Below, piece by piece: positions 31,891-42,960 of a DNA stretch of 64,000 bases. This stretch comes from Solanum dulcamara (Eukaryota > Streptophyta > Magnoliopsida > Solanales > Solanaceae): NCBI RefSeq assembly GCF_947179165.1, contig NC_077248.1:52171732-52235731 (forward strand). Reading direction: 5' to 3'. The notes under the pieces were generated by a model. It made no database searches and was not told where the DNA came from. It saw only the letters and a program-made list of their open reading frames with translations. The translations under genes and the position numbers were made by a program. Numbering within the stretch: the stretch's first letter is position 1; every line of letters starts with the position of its first letter.

Positions 31891-33302
31891 CTAAAAAGGA
31901 TGTTCGTCTTCGAACATAAGATAAAATAAAGTACCTGGGGTCTCAAAAAGCTGAGGGTACCGAGCCTGCATATCAGACTCTAACTCCCAAGTCGCCTCCT
32001 CAGCAAGCCGATGCTGCCACTGCACCTTGACCGAAGCGACCTCCTTGGTCCTGAGTCTACGAAGCCGCCTATCTAGAATAACTGTCGGCTCCTCCTCATA
32101 AGTCAAATCCGGACTCAACTCTACCGCATCATAAGAAATCACATGAGACTCATCCAGTATGTACTTACGAAGCATGGAAACATGAAACACCGGATGGACA
32201 GCTGACAATTTAGGGGGTAAGGCCAACTTATACGCCACTCCACCTACACTCCTCAGGATTTCAAATGGGCCAACAAACCTTGGGCTAAGCTTGCCCTTCT
32301 TTCCGAACCTCATCACACCCTTCATGGGCGATATTTTAAGCCACACGCAATCACCCACCATGAACTGTAAGGGACGAACCCTCCTATCAGTATAACTCTT
32401 CTGACGACTCAGAGCTGTCAATAGTCGACCCTGAATCAAATGTACCCGCTCCACAGCAACCCTAAGTAAGTCAGTATCCAATGCATCAACCGAAACAGAA
32501 TCAAACCATCCAATGGGTGATCGACACCTATGACCATACACTGCCTCAAATGGTGCTATTTGAATACTGGAGTGATAACTGTTATTATAGGTAAACTCTG
32601 CTAAGGGCAAGTGTTGGTCCCATCGGGCACCAAAATCAATCACACAGGCCCTAAGCATATCCTCCAACACCTGAATAGTCCGCTCGGACTGACCATCGGT
32701 TTGGGGATGAAATGCTGAACTCATCTCTAGCCGCATACCCAAACCACACTGTAATGCCTTCTAAAAGTGAGAGGTGAACACTGAACCCCGATCCGATACA
32801 ATAGATATAGGCACCCCATGCAGCCTAACAATCTCACGAAGATAGATCCTAGCTAACTGATCCGCATTGTAGCTAGTCTTCACCGGAAGGAAATGGGCTG
32901 ATTTGGTCAATCGATCCATAATCACCCAGACAGAGTCATACTTACCCAATGCCATGGGTAATCCAGACACGAAGTCCATAGTGATACGCTCCCATTTCCA
33001 CTCAAGAATGGGCATCCTTTGCATAGGACCACCTGGTTTCGATGCTCATACTTCACTTGTTGGCAATTTAAACACTTAGCCACAAAATCAATAATGTCTC
33101 TCTTCATGTCACACCACCAATAGTGTTGTTTCATGTCATAAAACATCTTTGCCACTCCCGGGTGAATCGAATACTTGGAACAATGAGCCTCCTCCAATAT
33201 CATACGTACCCATTCACTAACCTTGGGAACATAAATGCGACCATTAATCCTCAAAACTCCTTCCGAATCAAGAGAGGCTGATTTTTCTTCACCACTTAAC
33301 AC
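31891..33302 (-). pseudogene. Element 5 integrase with chromodomain-like tail
   Basis: Order on the minus strand: HHCC zinc region ([31 protein letters not shown]) at 33200-33050; a frame change near 33025; core [20 protein letters not shown] (first D) and [10 protein letters not shown] (second D); a TGG-to-TAG stop in FTSHF-KALQ near 32761; SSAFHPQTDGQSERTIQVLE (catalytic E); GPFEILRSVGGVAYKLALPP; VFHVSMLRKYILDE; and the tail VILDRRLRRLRTKEVASVKV / ATWELESDMQARYPQLF, the chromodomain-like module. All three catalytic acids are present. The longest open piece is 283 codons (32742-31891). It inserts new copies into chromatin; here broken by one frameshift and one stop. Confidence 0.92.
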
Positions 33303-34079
33303 TTTGTCTCAAATGGCCCTCAACTTTTCATCTTCAAACTGGTGTGTACGAATCTGGTCCATCAAAGTAGACCTAGCCTCCACAAAGGCCAAAATACCAT
33401 GATGTGTAGAAATATCAAGTCGGACCAACTATCTAGCCAATGACTGAACCTCCAATGCTAAAGGCCTCTCCACAGCCTTAAGAAAGGCCAAACTACCCAT
33501 GCTAGACGCTTTGCGACTCAGGGCATCCGCTACCATATTAGCTTTTCTCGGATGATAAAGTATGGTAATGTCATAGTGTTTCAATAATTCTAACCACCTA
33601 CGCTGCTGCATGTTCAGATTCGGCTGAGAAAAGATATACTTAAGGCTATGGTGGTTAGTATAGACCTCGCAATTCACTCCATAGAGATAATGCCTCCACA
33701 ACTTCAGTACAAACACCACCGCTGCTAACTCTAAGTCGTGGGTAGGATAGTTCTTCTCATGTACCTTCAACTTTAGAGAAGCATAAGCTATAACTCTATC
33801 TTTTTGCATCAATACACCACCCAAGCCGACTCCCGAAGCATCACAAAACACAATAAATGCCACGCCCTTCTCGGGTAAGGCTAGAATAGGTACTGAAGTC
33901 AATAATTCCTTGATCTTTTGAAAGCTCGCCTCACACTTCTCAGTCCACTGAAATGCCACAGTCTTTTGAGTTAGCCTAGTCAATGGGGCTGCAATAGAAG
34001 AGAATCCTTGAATAAACCGACGATAGTAGCCTGCCAACCCAATAAAACTTTGAATCTCGGTAACCGAAGTAGGCCTAAC
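33303..34079 (-). pseudogene. Element 5 RT connection and RNase H
   Basis: An open 202-codon piece (34037-33429) starts at [20 protein letters not shown] and includes [18 protein letters not shown] (catalytic D of the DAS motif), [39 protein letters not shown] (catalytic E), [12 protein letters not shown] (DH motif with D to N), and [21 protein letters not shown] stop upstream at about 34080 (VRD-VRPT, expected W) separates it from the RT, and a CGA-to-TGA stop near 33308 separates it from the integrase. Confidence 0.9.
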
Positions 34080-34673
34080 CTAATCACGAACCATTGCAAC
34101 TTTGGCTGGATTAACCATAATACCATCCTTGGTCACTATATGACCCAAGAATGTCACGAACTCAAGCCAAAACTCACATTTGGAGAATTTTGTATACAAC
34201 TTCTCCTCTCTCAATCTCTGAAGGACTGTCCTCAGGTGCCTAACATAATCCGCCTCATTCTTGGAATAAACCAAGATGTCATCAATAAACACGATCACAA
34301 ACGAGTCCAAATAAGGTCGAAATACTCGGTTCATCAACTCCATAAAAGCAGCTGGGGAATTAGTCAACCCGAAGGACATAACCACAAACTCATAACGCCA
34401 ATAACGAGTCCTGAATGCAGTCTTTGGGATATCAGATTCCCGAACTCTCAACTGATGGTAACCCGACCTCAAATCAATCTTTGAGAACACCGATGCACCT
34501 TGAAGCTGGTCAAATAAATCATCAATACGAGGGAGAGGATACTTGTTCTTGATAGTGACTTTGTTCAACTGTCGATAGTCAATACACATCCTCATAGTAC
34601 CATCTTTCTTCTTCACAAATAAAACCGGTGCACCCCACGGTGATACACTAGGTCTAATAAACCCTTTCTTCAA
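34080..34673 (-). pseudogene. Element 5 reverse transcriptase
   Basis: 197 open codons: [76 protein letters not shown], and the catalytic [12 protein letters not shown] near 34280, then [16 protein letters not shown]. All RT blocks and the FIDD box are intact within this piece. A stop just upstream (near 34680) breaks it from the protease-RT linker 34913-34680, which holds AHVCDL and a MAPAELKKLKEQL block. Cytoplasmic particle enzyme that makes the element's DNA. Confidence 0.92.
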
Positions 34674-34679
34674 TAAATC

Positions 34680-35640
34680 TTACAATTGTTCTTTCAACTT
34701 TTTCAATTCTGCCGGAGCCATCCGATAAGGAGAAATAGAGATGGGTTTAGTGTCATGCTCCAAATCAATCACAAAATCGATATCACAGTCAGGAGGAACT
34801 CCTGGCAAGTCTGTAGGAAATACATCCATAAACTCTCTCACCACCCTTGTAGTCTCTATATGAGATGACTCTGTGGTGAGATCACATACATGAGCCAAAT
34901 AAGACACGAGCATGAATATAAGATATCACCCTCTTAGAATATGAACTCGGATTACCTTTCCATACCATGCTAGGTAAACTGGGATAAGCTAAGGTCACGG
35001 TCTTTGCATAATAATCTAATATAGCATGATAAGGAGATAACCAGTCCATACCCAATATCACATCAAAATCAAGCATGTCTAATAAAATCAAGTCTGCACG
35101 GGTCTCTCTACCCAAAAATATCACCAAACATCCCTTGTATACCCGATCCACTAATAAAGATTCACCTATTGTGGTAGAAATAGTAATAGGCACAATAAGG
35201 GACTCAATCACATAATCAATACCCACATCAAAATAAGTCGACACATAAGAATAGGTAGACCCTGGGTCAAATAATACTGAAGCAGAACGATGGCAAACTA
35301 GAACAATACCTATAATAACTGCATCAGAGGCTTCTGCCTCATATCTACCCGGTATAGCATAGCATAACTGACGGTCACCCTTAGCCTGTGAACCACCACG
35401 AGCACCACCTCGTACTCTACCCCTAGCACCATGGGTGCCACCTCTAGTATTCTGCGAAGAACCTCGAACAGTTGGAGCATCTATAGAATGAACAACTGGT
35501 GTCACAGGCCATCCATTAGAAGGAGCACGTTTGGGGCAATCTTGGGCCTTATGCCCAAACTCATCACACACATAACAACCTCGAGGACCTAAACTCCATA
35601 GGGAATAACTAGAAGTGTCAAAATGACCTCCAGAGCTCAA
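34680..35640 (-). pseudogene. Element 5 gag end, protease and protease-RT linker
   Basis: A 252-codon piece (35640-34882) begins in the gag C-terminus with zinc knuckle CYVCDEFGHKAQDC (CX2CX4HX4C), a Gly/Arg-rich spacer (THGARGRVRGGARGG), then the retropepsin: SVLFDPGSTYSYVS near residue 119 has DPG in place of D-S/T-G. This seems a trait of the lineage, as element 7 has the same change. LDFDVILGMDWLSPYHAILD follows. A frame change near 34900 leads into the linker ending MAPAELKKLKEQL. Confidence 0.88.
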
Positions 35641-36774
35641 AGAACCCTGAATAGCTGCCTGGACTGGTCTGCCCTGATAACGATGGGTTCCTGAACCTGA
35701 ATATTTTCTACCCTTGGAGGAATGATCACTGAATTGACCCTACCGACGAAACCTCTTGGCCCCGCCCTGTCTAGCACGTCAGATACTCTCTATCATCCTG
35801 GCATGATCAATAATACTCTGAAACATACCCCTAGACAATAAAAGAGAGGCTGTAGCCTCCTGGAGATAATCGGCGAATCTCTTCACTAGTTTGCGAATCC
35901 GCTCGAACTCGGTGGGAATACTCGACATAGCATAACGAGATAACTCATGGAAGTGAGGCTCATACTCAGATACAGATAGGGAGCCCTGCTCCAGTCTGTC
36001 AAACTCATTCCTACGCTGATCACGAAGGCTATAAGGCACAAATCTCTCAAGGAACACCTCAGTAAACTATTCCCAACTCATCATAGGAGAACCAATAGGT
36101 CTATGAGAAAGAACTGACCTCCACCATTCTTTGGCCACTCCCGCAAATTGATATGAAGTGTAAGCAACTCCATGTGCCTATAAAATGCCCAGGTTGAACA
36201 ACCTGTCTTGACCCTCAGTCAAAAAGTCATAGGCTTTCTCTCCGACTTTACCATCAAACCTTGGATGCGCCAATCGAACGAACCTCTCGAAACTCTTCTG
36301 CTCAGCTACCGACATAGCAGCATTAGCAGAAACTAGCGGAGCTACAAATCTCGGAGGTGCAATAGAAGGCATTGAAGATGAACTAGGAGTCTGAAATCCT
36401 ACACTAGGCCCCTGAACTGGTGGTGTAGCACCAACTGTGATAGGAGAACCTATAGTACTTTAAATAATATCAGAGGTAGGAGCACCATCCAGTGTAGCTA
36501 ATAATCAAACCAATAGCTTCTGACGCATCGGAGTACTATCGGGAACCACATGAGGCTGGGATGGCCTTTGCTCCTCAGTCTTCTGCTCTAAGTCATCCTC
36601 ATGCTCATACATGGGCTCAGGTGATAGCTCTCTAGCTCGTCCACGAGCAGGTGCCACTCCCCTTGCTCGGCCTTATCCCCTGACTCCACCACGTCCTCTA
36701 CCTCGCCCGCGTACTAGGGCTCGGGCAGCAGGTGCAGCCTCACCCTCAATAATTGTGGCTCTAGTCCTCAGCAT
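35641..36774 (-). pseudogene. Element 5 gag
   Basis: The start is chosen at the ATG complement of 36774-36772 (MLRTRATIIEGEAAPAARAL), 190 bp from the primer site. An Arg/Gly-rich N-terminus (RGRGRGRGG) is hit by a GGA-to-TGA-type stop near 36676. It continues MPSIAPPRFVAPLVSANAAM (36372), EQKSFERFVRLAHPRFDGKV, then MFLERFVPYSLRDQRRNEFD (36057) and LEQGSLSVSEYEPHFHELSR, the retrotransposon gag core, ending near IIDHARMIES. Gag forms the particle shell. Three or more stops. Confidence 0.85.
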
Positions 36775-36966
36775 CTGCGCAGAAGGAATAGATTAGAGGT
36801 ATACAATACTTGATATGAATAAATTGCACGAAGGGAGTAAAAAGAAGGAAATCCTCTTATTAAGTATCTTGTAGCCTCTCGAAGATAAGTACGGACATCT
36901 ACGTACCGATCCGCAAGACTCAACTAGACATCCTGCTCTTTAACTTATAAGACCAGTGAACCTAGT

Positions 36967-36978
36967 GCTCTGATACCA
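36967..36978 (-). promoter_or_regulatory. Primer-binding site of element 5
   Basis: GCTCTGATACCA on the plus strand, complement of TGGTATCAGAGC, two bases from the 5' LTR at 36981. Confidence 0.93.
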
Positions 36979-36980
36979 AT

Positions 36981-39056
36981 TATCACGACCCAAAAACTGA
37001 GGTCATAATAACACACATCTCAAAACCCAATCTGATGTGTAACCCTAAAAATAAAACTCATACAAGACTCCCAAAGGGAAAAGTGATGCCACGGTTTAAA
37101 TAAAAAGAAAAAAAATAATAAAGCAATTATCCCAAAACCTGGTGTCATAAGTATAAAGAGCATCTAATACAAGGTTCGAATCTGAAGATACAACATAAGT
37201 CTCTGAATGATACAAAAGACTGAAAAATAAAGATAGACTAGTGACGATCCGAATTCTGGGACCTCACCACTAATCTGAGAATATACAATCCGCTAGAATA
37301 TTAACTGCCACGTGGGGTACCCCAACTAGTATCTACATCAAAAAGGGACACAGAAGTAGGGGTGAGTACAATTCACATGTAGTCAGTAGGTTTTAGCTGA
37401 CTGAGTATAAGAAATTAATCAAACCTATGAAATAAACTAAGGAACGCATCCACCTGCATACAGAAAAGTCTCACTTCGGCATCGGTGCCGCCAGTTTATA
37501 TATATATTGACGCGAGTAAAGTAAACACATAATAACAGCTCATAATCACAATTAACCAGATAATTCAAGCAGCACAAATATCAATGCAATGCAATGCAAT
37601 ATGATGATGCAATGATGTGGTGGTACGGTAGAATCAAGACTGTCGCATAGACTGTCGTATACACCTGCTGAGCTGTGCTACCAAGCAGGACCCATGGGGG
37701 TCTCGCAGACCATATACCTCAATCACAATATCTCATTATCCTTGCCACCTCCTTGTGGTCAAGGGATCACAATGCATCCACTACCTTGCCGAAAAATCGC
37801 CTCGGTCAGGGACTCAAGATACAAAGGTTGAGATCACAATGCATCCACTACCCTGCCAGAAAACTGCCTCGGTCAGGGACTCAAGATACAAAGGTTTAAA
37901 GGTGTTTCATTTTCTTTCTCAAAAAGAATTTCCATATTTCTCAACTTCCCATGTTTCATGCTATGATGAATGAGGATGAATGCATCAAAAGACATATGGC
38001 ATGGAAGTAATATTCAACTCACATGTGGTATAAGGTTCAAAGTTCTCAAAACTTAACCTACACATGATATTCACCCTCAATAAATAGTAACGGGAAGGAA
38101 ACACTTTCTTTTAAATATTCACCCCTTTCTCAACAATATTTCAATACTCAAGTATGCTAAAAAAAAACCAACTCAATCTCTAAGGCGGCATCACAAGTCA
38201 AATAATATACTCAAGCCTCTCTCTTAGGCAAATCACAAATCGCATGCTCTCAAAGCAAATAAGATAACAAATAAGGCCCCCACACGGGCTATGTAATACG
38301 AATAAACCCCCACACAGCAACACATTAATAAATAAGCCCCCACACGGGCATCATAATATATATAACATTCTCAACTCATACTACAACCCCATCCCAAAGT
38401 CTATAACATATGAATGACTAATTACCCCATCTCAATCTCAAAGAAAGATAGCCAAACCTACCTCAATTGCCGAAACCGCACTCGAATACCTCCACCGGAC
38501 AAGCAACTCTCGAATTCAGCGCCCGGAATGACAACCCACTATATACAATGAAACATACACGTCACAAGGAGTCCAATGACACCCATATTGATAGGTTTCG
38601 AAACCGGGGGTAAAATGGTCCAAAAATTAACTATTTTCAAAAAGGGTCAAATCTAGAAATTTATTGAACAATCCCATTCTATTGGTAATAAGGAACTCAT
38701 GGTTGAAAAACCCATAAAAATAGAGCTCAAAACGAGTTGGAAATCACAATTTTCCTTAAATTTGGATTAGAGAAGAAACAAAGATTTTTGGGGTTTGAAA
38801 CTAAAATTTAAGCGTTAAAATCGTCAATAACTTAATGAAAAAGGAAGGTTTTAGGTCAAAAATCACTTACCCAACACTTTGCCTCGAAAATCTCTTCTCA
38901 AATCACCTCAAGGAGTTCAAGAACTCAAACAAATGATGAAAAATATTAAAATGGGAAGAAATGGTCATTTTCTGCCCAAAAAGTTAATGTTCACGCGTGT
39001 TACTGTTCACGCGTGTTTTGTATAAATTTTCGAAAATCACCCTCAAGGTCATTACA
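36981..39056 (-). repeat. 5' LTR of element 5
   Basis: From TATCACGACCCAAAAACTGAGG to CAAGGTCATTACA. Same internal landmarks as the 3' LTR, only two bases longer. The terminal TG (as complement) has become TA at the inner edge. Confidence 0.93.
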
Positions 39057-39061
39057 CATAG

Positions 39062-39675
39062 CATATACCCAACCACCATTTTTTCACCGACCTATAACTC
39101 GTTCCCAAAATAACATCACTACAGCCAATAAAGACTTTGATTATCTTACAATTACCTGTACTGAATCATTTCCCCGCACTTATAACTAAGCCCCAAAGAG
39201 TGCAGACTGGAGAGAAGACATGAAACTTGAGTTTGAAGCCTTAATGACCAATTTGACCTAGGAGCTCGTACTACCATCCCCTTCACAATATGTGGTTGAC
39301 TGCAAATGGCTTTATGTATCAAAACCAAACCAGATGGTAGCATGGATAGGTATAAAGCTCGGTTGGTTGCTAAAGGTTTTAATCAGCGTCTTGATGTATA
39401 TTATCACTCTACCTTCAGCTCAGTGGTAAAACCTGTTACTGTTCGACTCGTTTTGTCACTTGCAGTTGAGCACAATTGGCCGTTGCACCAGCTGGACTTG
39501 AATAATGCATTTCTTCAAGGTCACCTTAATGAGGATTTCTATATGCGCCAACCTCCTGGGTATGCTCATCATGATGTTCCTCATCACATGTGCAAATTTA
39601 AGAAAACAATTCATAGCCTGAAGCAGGCTCCTCACGCCTGGTATTCTGAATTAAAGTAGTTCCTCATTTAGTTGG
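39062..39675 (+). pseudogene. Element 4 reverse transcriptase with internal deletion
   Basis: Starts after the CATAG duplication. An N-terminal piece contains SADWREDMKLEFEALM and VVDCKWLY, then a frame change to [60 protein letters not shown] (first catalytic D) and [15 protein letters not shown]. Directly afterwards (39680) the sequence jumps to SQCKPVHTPM, so the segment with the YVDD catalytic box, around 300 bp in normal copia, is deleted. Confidence 0.88.
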
Positions 39676-40230
39676 GATTTCATAATATGTCTCAATGTAA
39701 ACCTGTTCACACACCCATGCGTTCCACTGCTTTGCTATCACTTAAGATGGTAGGCCTTTTGTGGATGCCACCTTGTATCGTTAAGTCATTGGTAAGCTTC
39801 AGTCTTTATCATTTACCAGACCAGAAATAAGCTTTGCCGTCAACAAGTTGTCTCAACTTATACAGGCTCCTACACAAATGCACTGGTCTTCTATTAAACG
39901 ACTTTTGCAATATCTCCAACATACCAAGAATCAAGGGTTACAAATAACGAGCAAGACATCTCCTCGGTTGTTTATGCATTCCGATGCGGATTGGAAAGGT
40001 GACATTAATGATAGGACTTTTACTTCTGGATATATTCTTTACTTTGGTCAAAATCCCATTAGTTGGTCATCCAAGAAGCAACGTACTGTAGGTCGTTCTT
40101 CTACTGAAGCAGTGTATCGTGTCGTAGCTTCTGCTCTTGCTGTAGTCAATTGGGTTTAAAACTTCTTGCAGAACTACATGTCCAGCTTCCTGAACCACCA
40201 ATAATCTATTGTGATAATGTTGATTCCACT
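39676..40230 (+). pseudogene. Element 4 RNase H, 3' truncated
   Basis: QAPTQMHWSSIKRLLQYLQH, LFMHSDADWKGDINDRTFTS (catalytic SDADW), GYILYFGQNPISWSSKKQRT, RSSTEAVYRVVASA (SSTEAEY with E to V), then a frame change and PPIIYCDNVDSTY. Homology stops there and LTR sequence begins: the usual tail with RTKHI and the LTKxL block is lost. Confidence 0.86.
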
Positions 40231-40384
40231 TATAATAGAGGAGCTATTGTTGGTCTTTGCTTGTATTTAAAGGAATACTCCTCCTATAATATAGGAGCTA
40301 TTGTTGGTCTTTGCTTGTATTTAAAGGGCCTCTGCACATTGTAAAATTTATGAAAGCTTTCATTGTTTCTATCTTGAATCTATA
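40231..40384 (+). repeat. 3' LTR of element 4 with a 52-bp internal duplication
   Basis: ATAATAGAGGAGCTATTGTT ... TGTATTTAAAGGAATACTCCTCCT is followed by a second copy ATAATATAGGAGCTATTGTT ... TGTATTTAAAGGGCC. The second copy and downstream sequence match 25950-26058. The outer start of the LTR is missing. Confidence 0.78.
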
Positions 40385-41021
40385 GACATTAGGGTCTGGT
40401 TCAGCTTTGAAATAAAGCTTACTCAAGTTATCTCTCTATTCGTGCAATAGATATATTTAGTATCTATATAAGAGAATGCACATGTTAATGTAGAAGACAC
40501 CAGGACCTAAATCATAGCAGACTGTGATCTCATTCTTCTTTCTTTGGCTCACTGCTTTAGCTTTATTGTGTTGTCCATGGTGAAGATGTGTAGGTAACGA
40601 ACTGCTGCGAAGTGGGAACAAGGTATACCATCTAATATCTTTCCCAATTTATTTTTAAATGTGATCCTTTTTTTTTCATATGTTATTTCTTGATTTATGA
40701 TCTGGTGATATTATTTGATTATTTGAATTTTTTTATTTTAAATTTATAAGAAACTTTAAAGTAGGCATGGAGCTTTTATCAGAACTACCTTGCCCTACTA
40801 TCGACACCAATTGCATATTATTTTTTATTTGAAAATTTTCCTCTAGGCTGCTGCATTCCATCAAAAATTAGGAACTTCTCAATTCCTAAATAGTTGTTCA
40901 ATAATTGCTATTCTTCTATTAATGAACTCTTGATAATTTTTTTTTTAATTATTTCATTTTGATAAGATTGAATAGAAGTGTGAACATTTAATTTTGTAGG
41001 TAAGATAATCCGTACATTGAA
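40385..41021. other. Flank between element 4 and the hAT pseudogene
   Basis: AT-rich, no open frame of note. It ends AATTTTGTAG just before the transposase start, compatible with an intron or 5' region of the hAT element. I could not identify a hAT terminal inverted repeat. Confidence 0.45.
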
Positions 41022-41551
41022 ATGGATAAATTTCTTATCAAGCTGCCAAAGCCAAAAGGTGCCTTGCCAACCAAGGTCTAGCTCTAGTCATCCATTCGTT
41101 AGTTCACAAGTAGCCCCAGAAGTTCAAAGACGGATAAATTCTTTTCCACTTTCAAATGTGGATAATGTGCTTGATTTGGAATCTCTTGAAGCGGATCCCA
41201 AAGACCGAATACCTATTTTGGCTTATGGTCCTAATATTCGAGATGCAGTAAGGAGGTATTACATTAAAAAAAGCCTTGTCAACCTGTTGATTATGTCTTC
41301 CCTAAAACTAAGTTTGAAAATAAAATGCATCAATTAAGTCCAACTTGGATTAAGAGAAGGTCTCAATGGTTGGACTATATTATGAAAACAGACGCGGCAT
41401 TTTGTTTGTGTTGTTATTTGTTCAAGAATGAACTTGAAAGCTATGGAAATGCCGGGGATGCATTTACAAGAGACGGTTTTAGGTGTTGGAAAAAAGCTTT
41501 AGAAAGACTCTAACTATGTTGGTAGGGTAAACAGTATGCATCATAAGTGTT
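41022..41551 (+). pseudogene. hAT-superfamily transposase (TTF zinc finger/DUF4371 type), 5' part
   Basis: An ATG at 41022 opens MDKFLIKLPKPKG, broken soon after. Further frames give LDLESLEADPKDRIPILAYG, NIRDAVRRYYIKK, then PCQPVDYVFPKTKFENKMHQ, SPTWIKRRSQWLDYIMKTDA, AFCLCCYLFKN (cysteine-rich TTF finger) and GDAFTRDGFRCWKKALERL, the N-terminal half of plant DUF4371 hAT transposases, often annotated as zinc finger MYM-type proteins. It stops at HVGRVNSMHHKC, where element 6 is inserted. A DNA transposase acting on its own terminal repeats; this one has frameshifts and stops. Confidence 0.85.
41547..41551. repeat. Target-site duplication of element 6 (GTGTT)
   Basis: GTGTT before TGTTACAAG and again at 46467-46471 after CTAATA. 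Closing the gap rejoins the transposase reading frame. Confidence 0.92.
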
Positions 41552-41712
41552 TGTTACAAGAAGGGGAAAAAGGATTAGAAAACAGAAAGTTGAAGCAATT
41601 AAAATGTAGCTGTAAATTGCTACAAAACTGCAGGGAAGAAGAAGAGAAAGCTGAAATATTTTAAGTATTCTTCTTATTTCTTAGATTGATAATTGCATAG
41701 GCTAAACACACA

Positions 41713-41720
41713 TATATATA
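41713..41720 (-). promoter_or_regulatory. Predicted TATA box of element 6 LTR
   Basis: TATATATA in CACTATATATATGTG on the minus strand, about 60 bp downstream of the 24-bp array. The 5' LTR equivalent is at 46225-46230, one TA shorter. Confidence 0.5.
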
Positions 41721-41781
41721 GTGTGTGTATGAGGACTACAAACCACAAAAAAAGTAGAAAAAAAAATTCACACAATACATA

Positions 41782-41877
41782 TGTGGCCAACTATCCACCA
41801 CTCTTTGTGGCCAACTAACCACCACTCTTTGTGGCCAACTAACCACCACTTATTGTGGCCAACTAACCATCACTAAG
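41782..41877 (-). repeat. 24-bp tandem array in element 6 3' LTR
   Basis: Four units of exactly 24 bp; plus-strand core TGTGGCCAACTAACCACCAC. An identical arrangement is at 46292-46387. The position in U3 upstream of the TATA box resembles enhancer repeats of other copia elements such as Tnt1; function not shown. Confidence 0.9.
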
Positions 41878-41950
41878 TTTTAAGTAAAAGACTTGGTTAC
41901 TACATAAAAATATCTACTAAGTAGGAGTTTCTTAGATAAATCTTAATTTT

Positions 41951-42960
41951 CTAACACTCCTCCTTAAGATTTTTCATTGAAACTCCCTGCAACGACCTTT
42001 GAAACTCAAACTTATTGGTGGGAAGAGCCTTGGTTAGAATATCGGCTTGTTGTTCTTCACTTCTGCAATGCACCAGCTTAACTTCCCCATTCTTCTCGAC
42101 ATCTCGCAAAGCATGGAATCTGATGTTGATATGCTTCGTCCTTCCATGTTGCACTGGATTTTTAGCAATAGCAATGGCTGATTTATTGTCTACATAGATC
42201 ACTGTTGGTTCTTTTGGCAAAATATCTAATTCAAACAAGATTTTTCTCAACCAAATTCCTTGATTTGTAGCAGATGCAGCTGCCACATACTCGGCTTCTG
42301 CTGAAGATTGAGCTACGATATCTTGCTTCTTTGTGCTCCAAGAAAAAATGCCTGAACCAAATGAAAAGGAGTAACCAGATGTGCTTTTGTAATCATCCAC
42401 ACATCCACCCCAATCGCTATCTGAATAGACAATAAGAGATCCATTCTCCACACTTATATACCAAATGCCATAATCAACTGTCCCTGTAATATACCTCAAC
42501 ACCCTTTTAGCAGCTCCAAGATGCTTGGTGCTGGGACATTGCATATATCGGGACAGTAGACTAGCTACAAACATCACATCTGGCCTGGTAGCAGTCAGAT
42601 ATAACACGCTTCCAATAAGGCTCCTATAAAGTTTTGAATCTGCCCGTTCTGCTCTATCATCCTTCATTAACTTTTCATTCACAACAAGTGAAGTTGCAAC
42701 AGGTTTGCACTTATCAAGCTTGAACTTTTTTAAGAGATTCAGGGCATACCTCTTTTAGAACAAGAAAATTCCTTCAGAAGATTGAGAAATTTCTATTCCC
42801 AGGAAGAACTTCATCTCCCCTAGATCAGACATTTCAAAAACTTTTAGCATCGTATTTTTAACTTCTTGAACCGCAAGAGAATCTTCACCTGTGATCATCA
42901 AATCATCTACATAAATGGATATCACAATTAGCTTTCCATCAGCTTGCCTTTTGAAGTATA
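41951..42960 (-). pseudogene. Element 6 RT C-terminal part and RNase H
   Basis: Minus strand: after a one-base shift near 42960 the RT resumes with LIVISIYVDDLMITGEDSLA (catalytic YVDD, 42930-42890) and LGEMKFFLGIEISQSSEGIF, a stop (TAG or TAA) near 42755, ALNLLKKFKLDKCKPVATSL, then an open 243-codon piece (42682-41951): RSLIGSVLYLTATRPDVMF, YSDSDWGGCVDDYKSTSGYS, SSAEAEYVAAASATNQGIWL, VIYVDNKSAIAIAKNPVQHG, RTKHINIRFHALRD and EEQQADILTKALP. All RNase H catalytic motifs are intact. It ends at the polypurine tract. Confidence 0.93.

Larger units (their letters stand above)
29807..39056 (-). mobile_element. Element 5: complete minus-strand Ty3/gypsy chromovirus
   Basis: 9.25 kb with LTRs of 2074 and 2076 bp that differ at only scattered positions, a perfect primer site, a gag with one zinc knuckle, then protease, RT, RNase H, integrase and a C-terminal chromodomain-like tail in gypsy order, and a CATAG duplication. 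The LTR similarity makes it one of the youngest gypsy insertions here, yet it has several point nonsense mutations (TGG to TAG, CGA to TGA) and a small frameshift, so it is not autonomous. Confidence 0.95.
25950..40384 (+). mobile_element. Element 4: decayed Ty1/copia, interrupted twice
   Basis: Plus-strand copia in the order LTR (to 26058), primer site, gag, protease, integrase (to 28587), then RT and RNase H (39062-40215) and LTR (40231-40384). The coding run is interrupted by a probable solo LTR at 28588-29626 and by element 5 at 29807-39056. Removing these brings the integrase-RT spacer together across a CATAG duplication. Many stops, an RT deletion and loss of the RNase H end show it is the oldest of the three. 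Confidence 0.88.
41552..41956 (-). repeat. 3' LTR of element 6
   Basis: TGTTACAAGAAGGGG to TTTTCTAACA. On the minus strand a 24-bp tandem array (41782-41877) lies upstream of TATATATA at 41713-41720. Confidence 0.94.

Noticed and set aside
34008..34484. 158-codon plus-strand frame
   Set aside because: Antisense shadow of element 5 reverse transcriptase.
41782..41877. CRISPR-like regular repeats
   Set aside because: Units are contiguous without spacers and sit in the LTRs of a plant retrotransposon; this is a tandem array.
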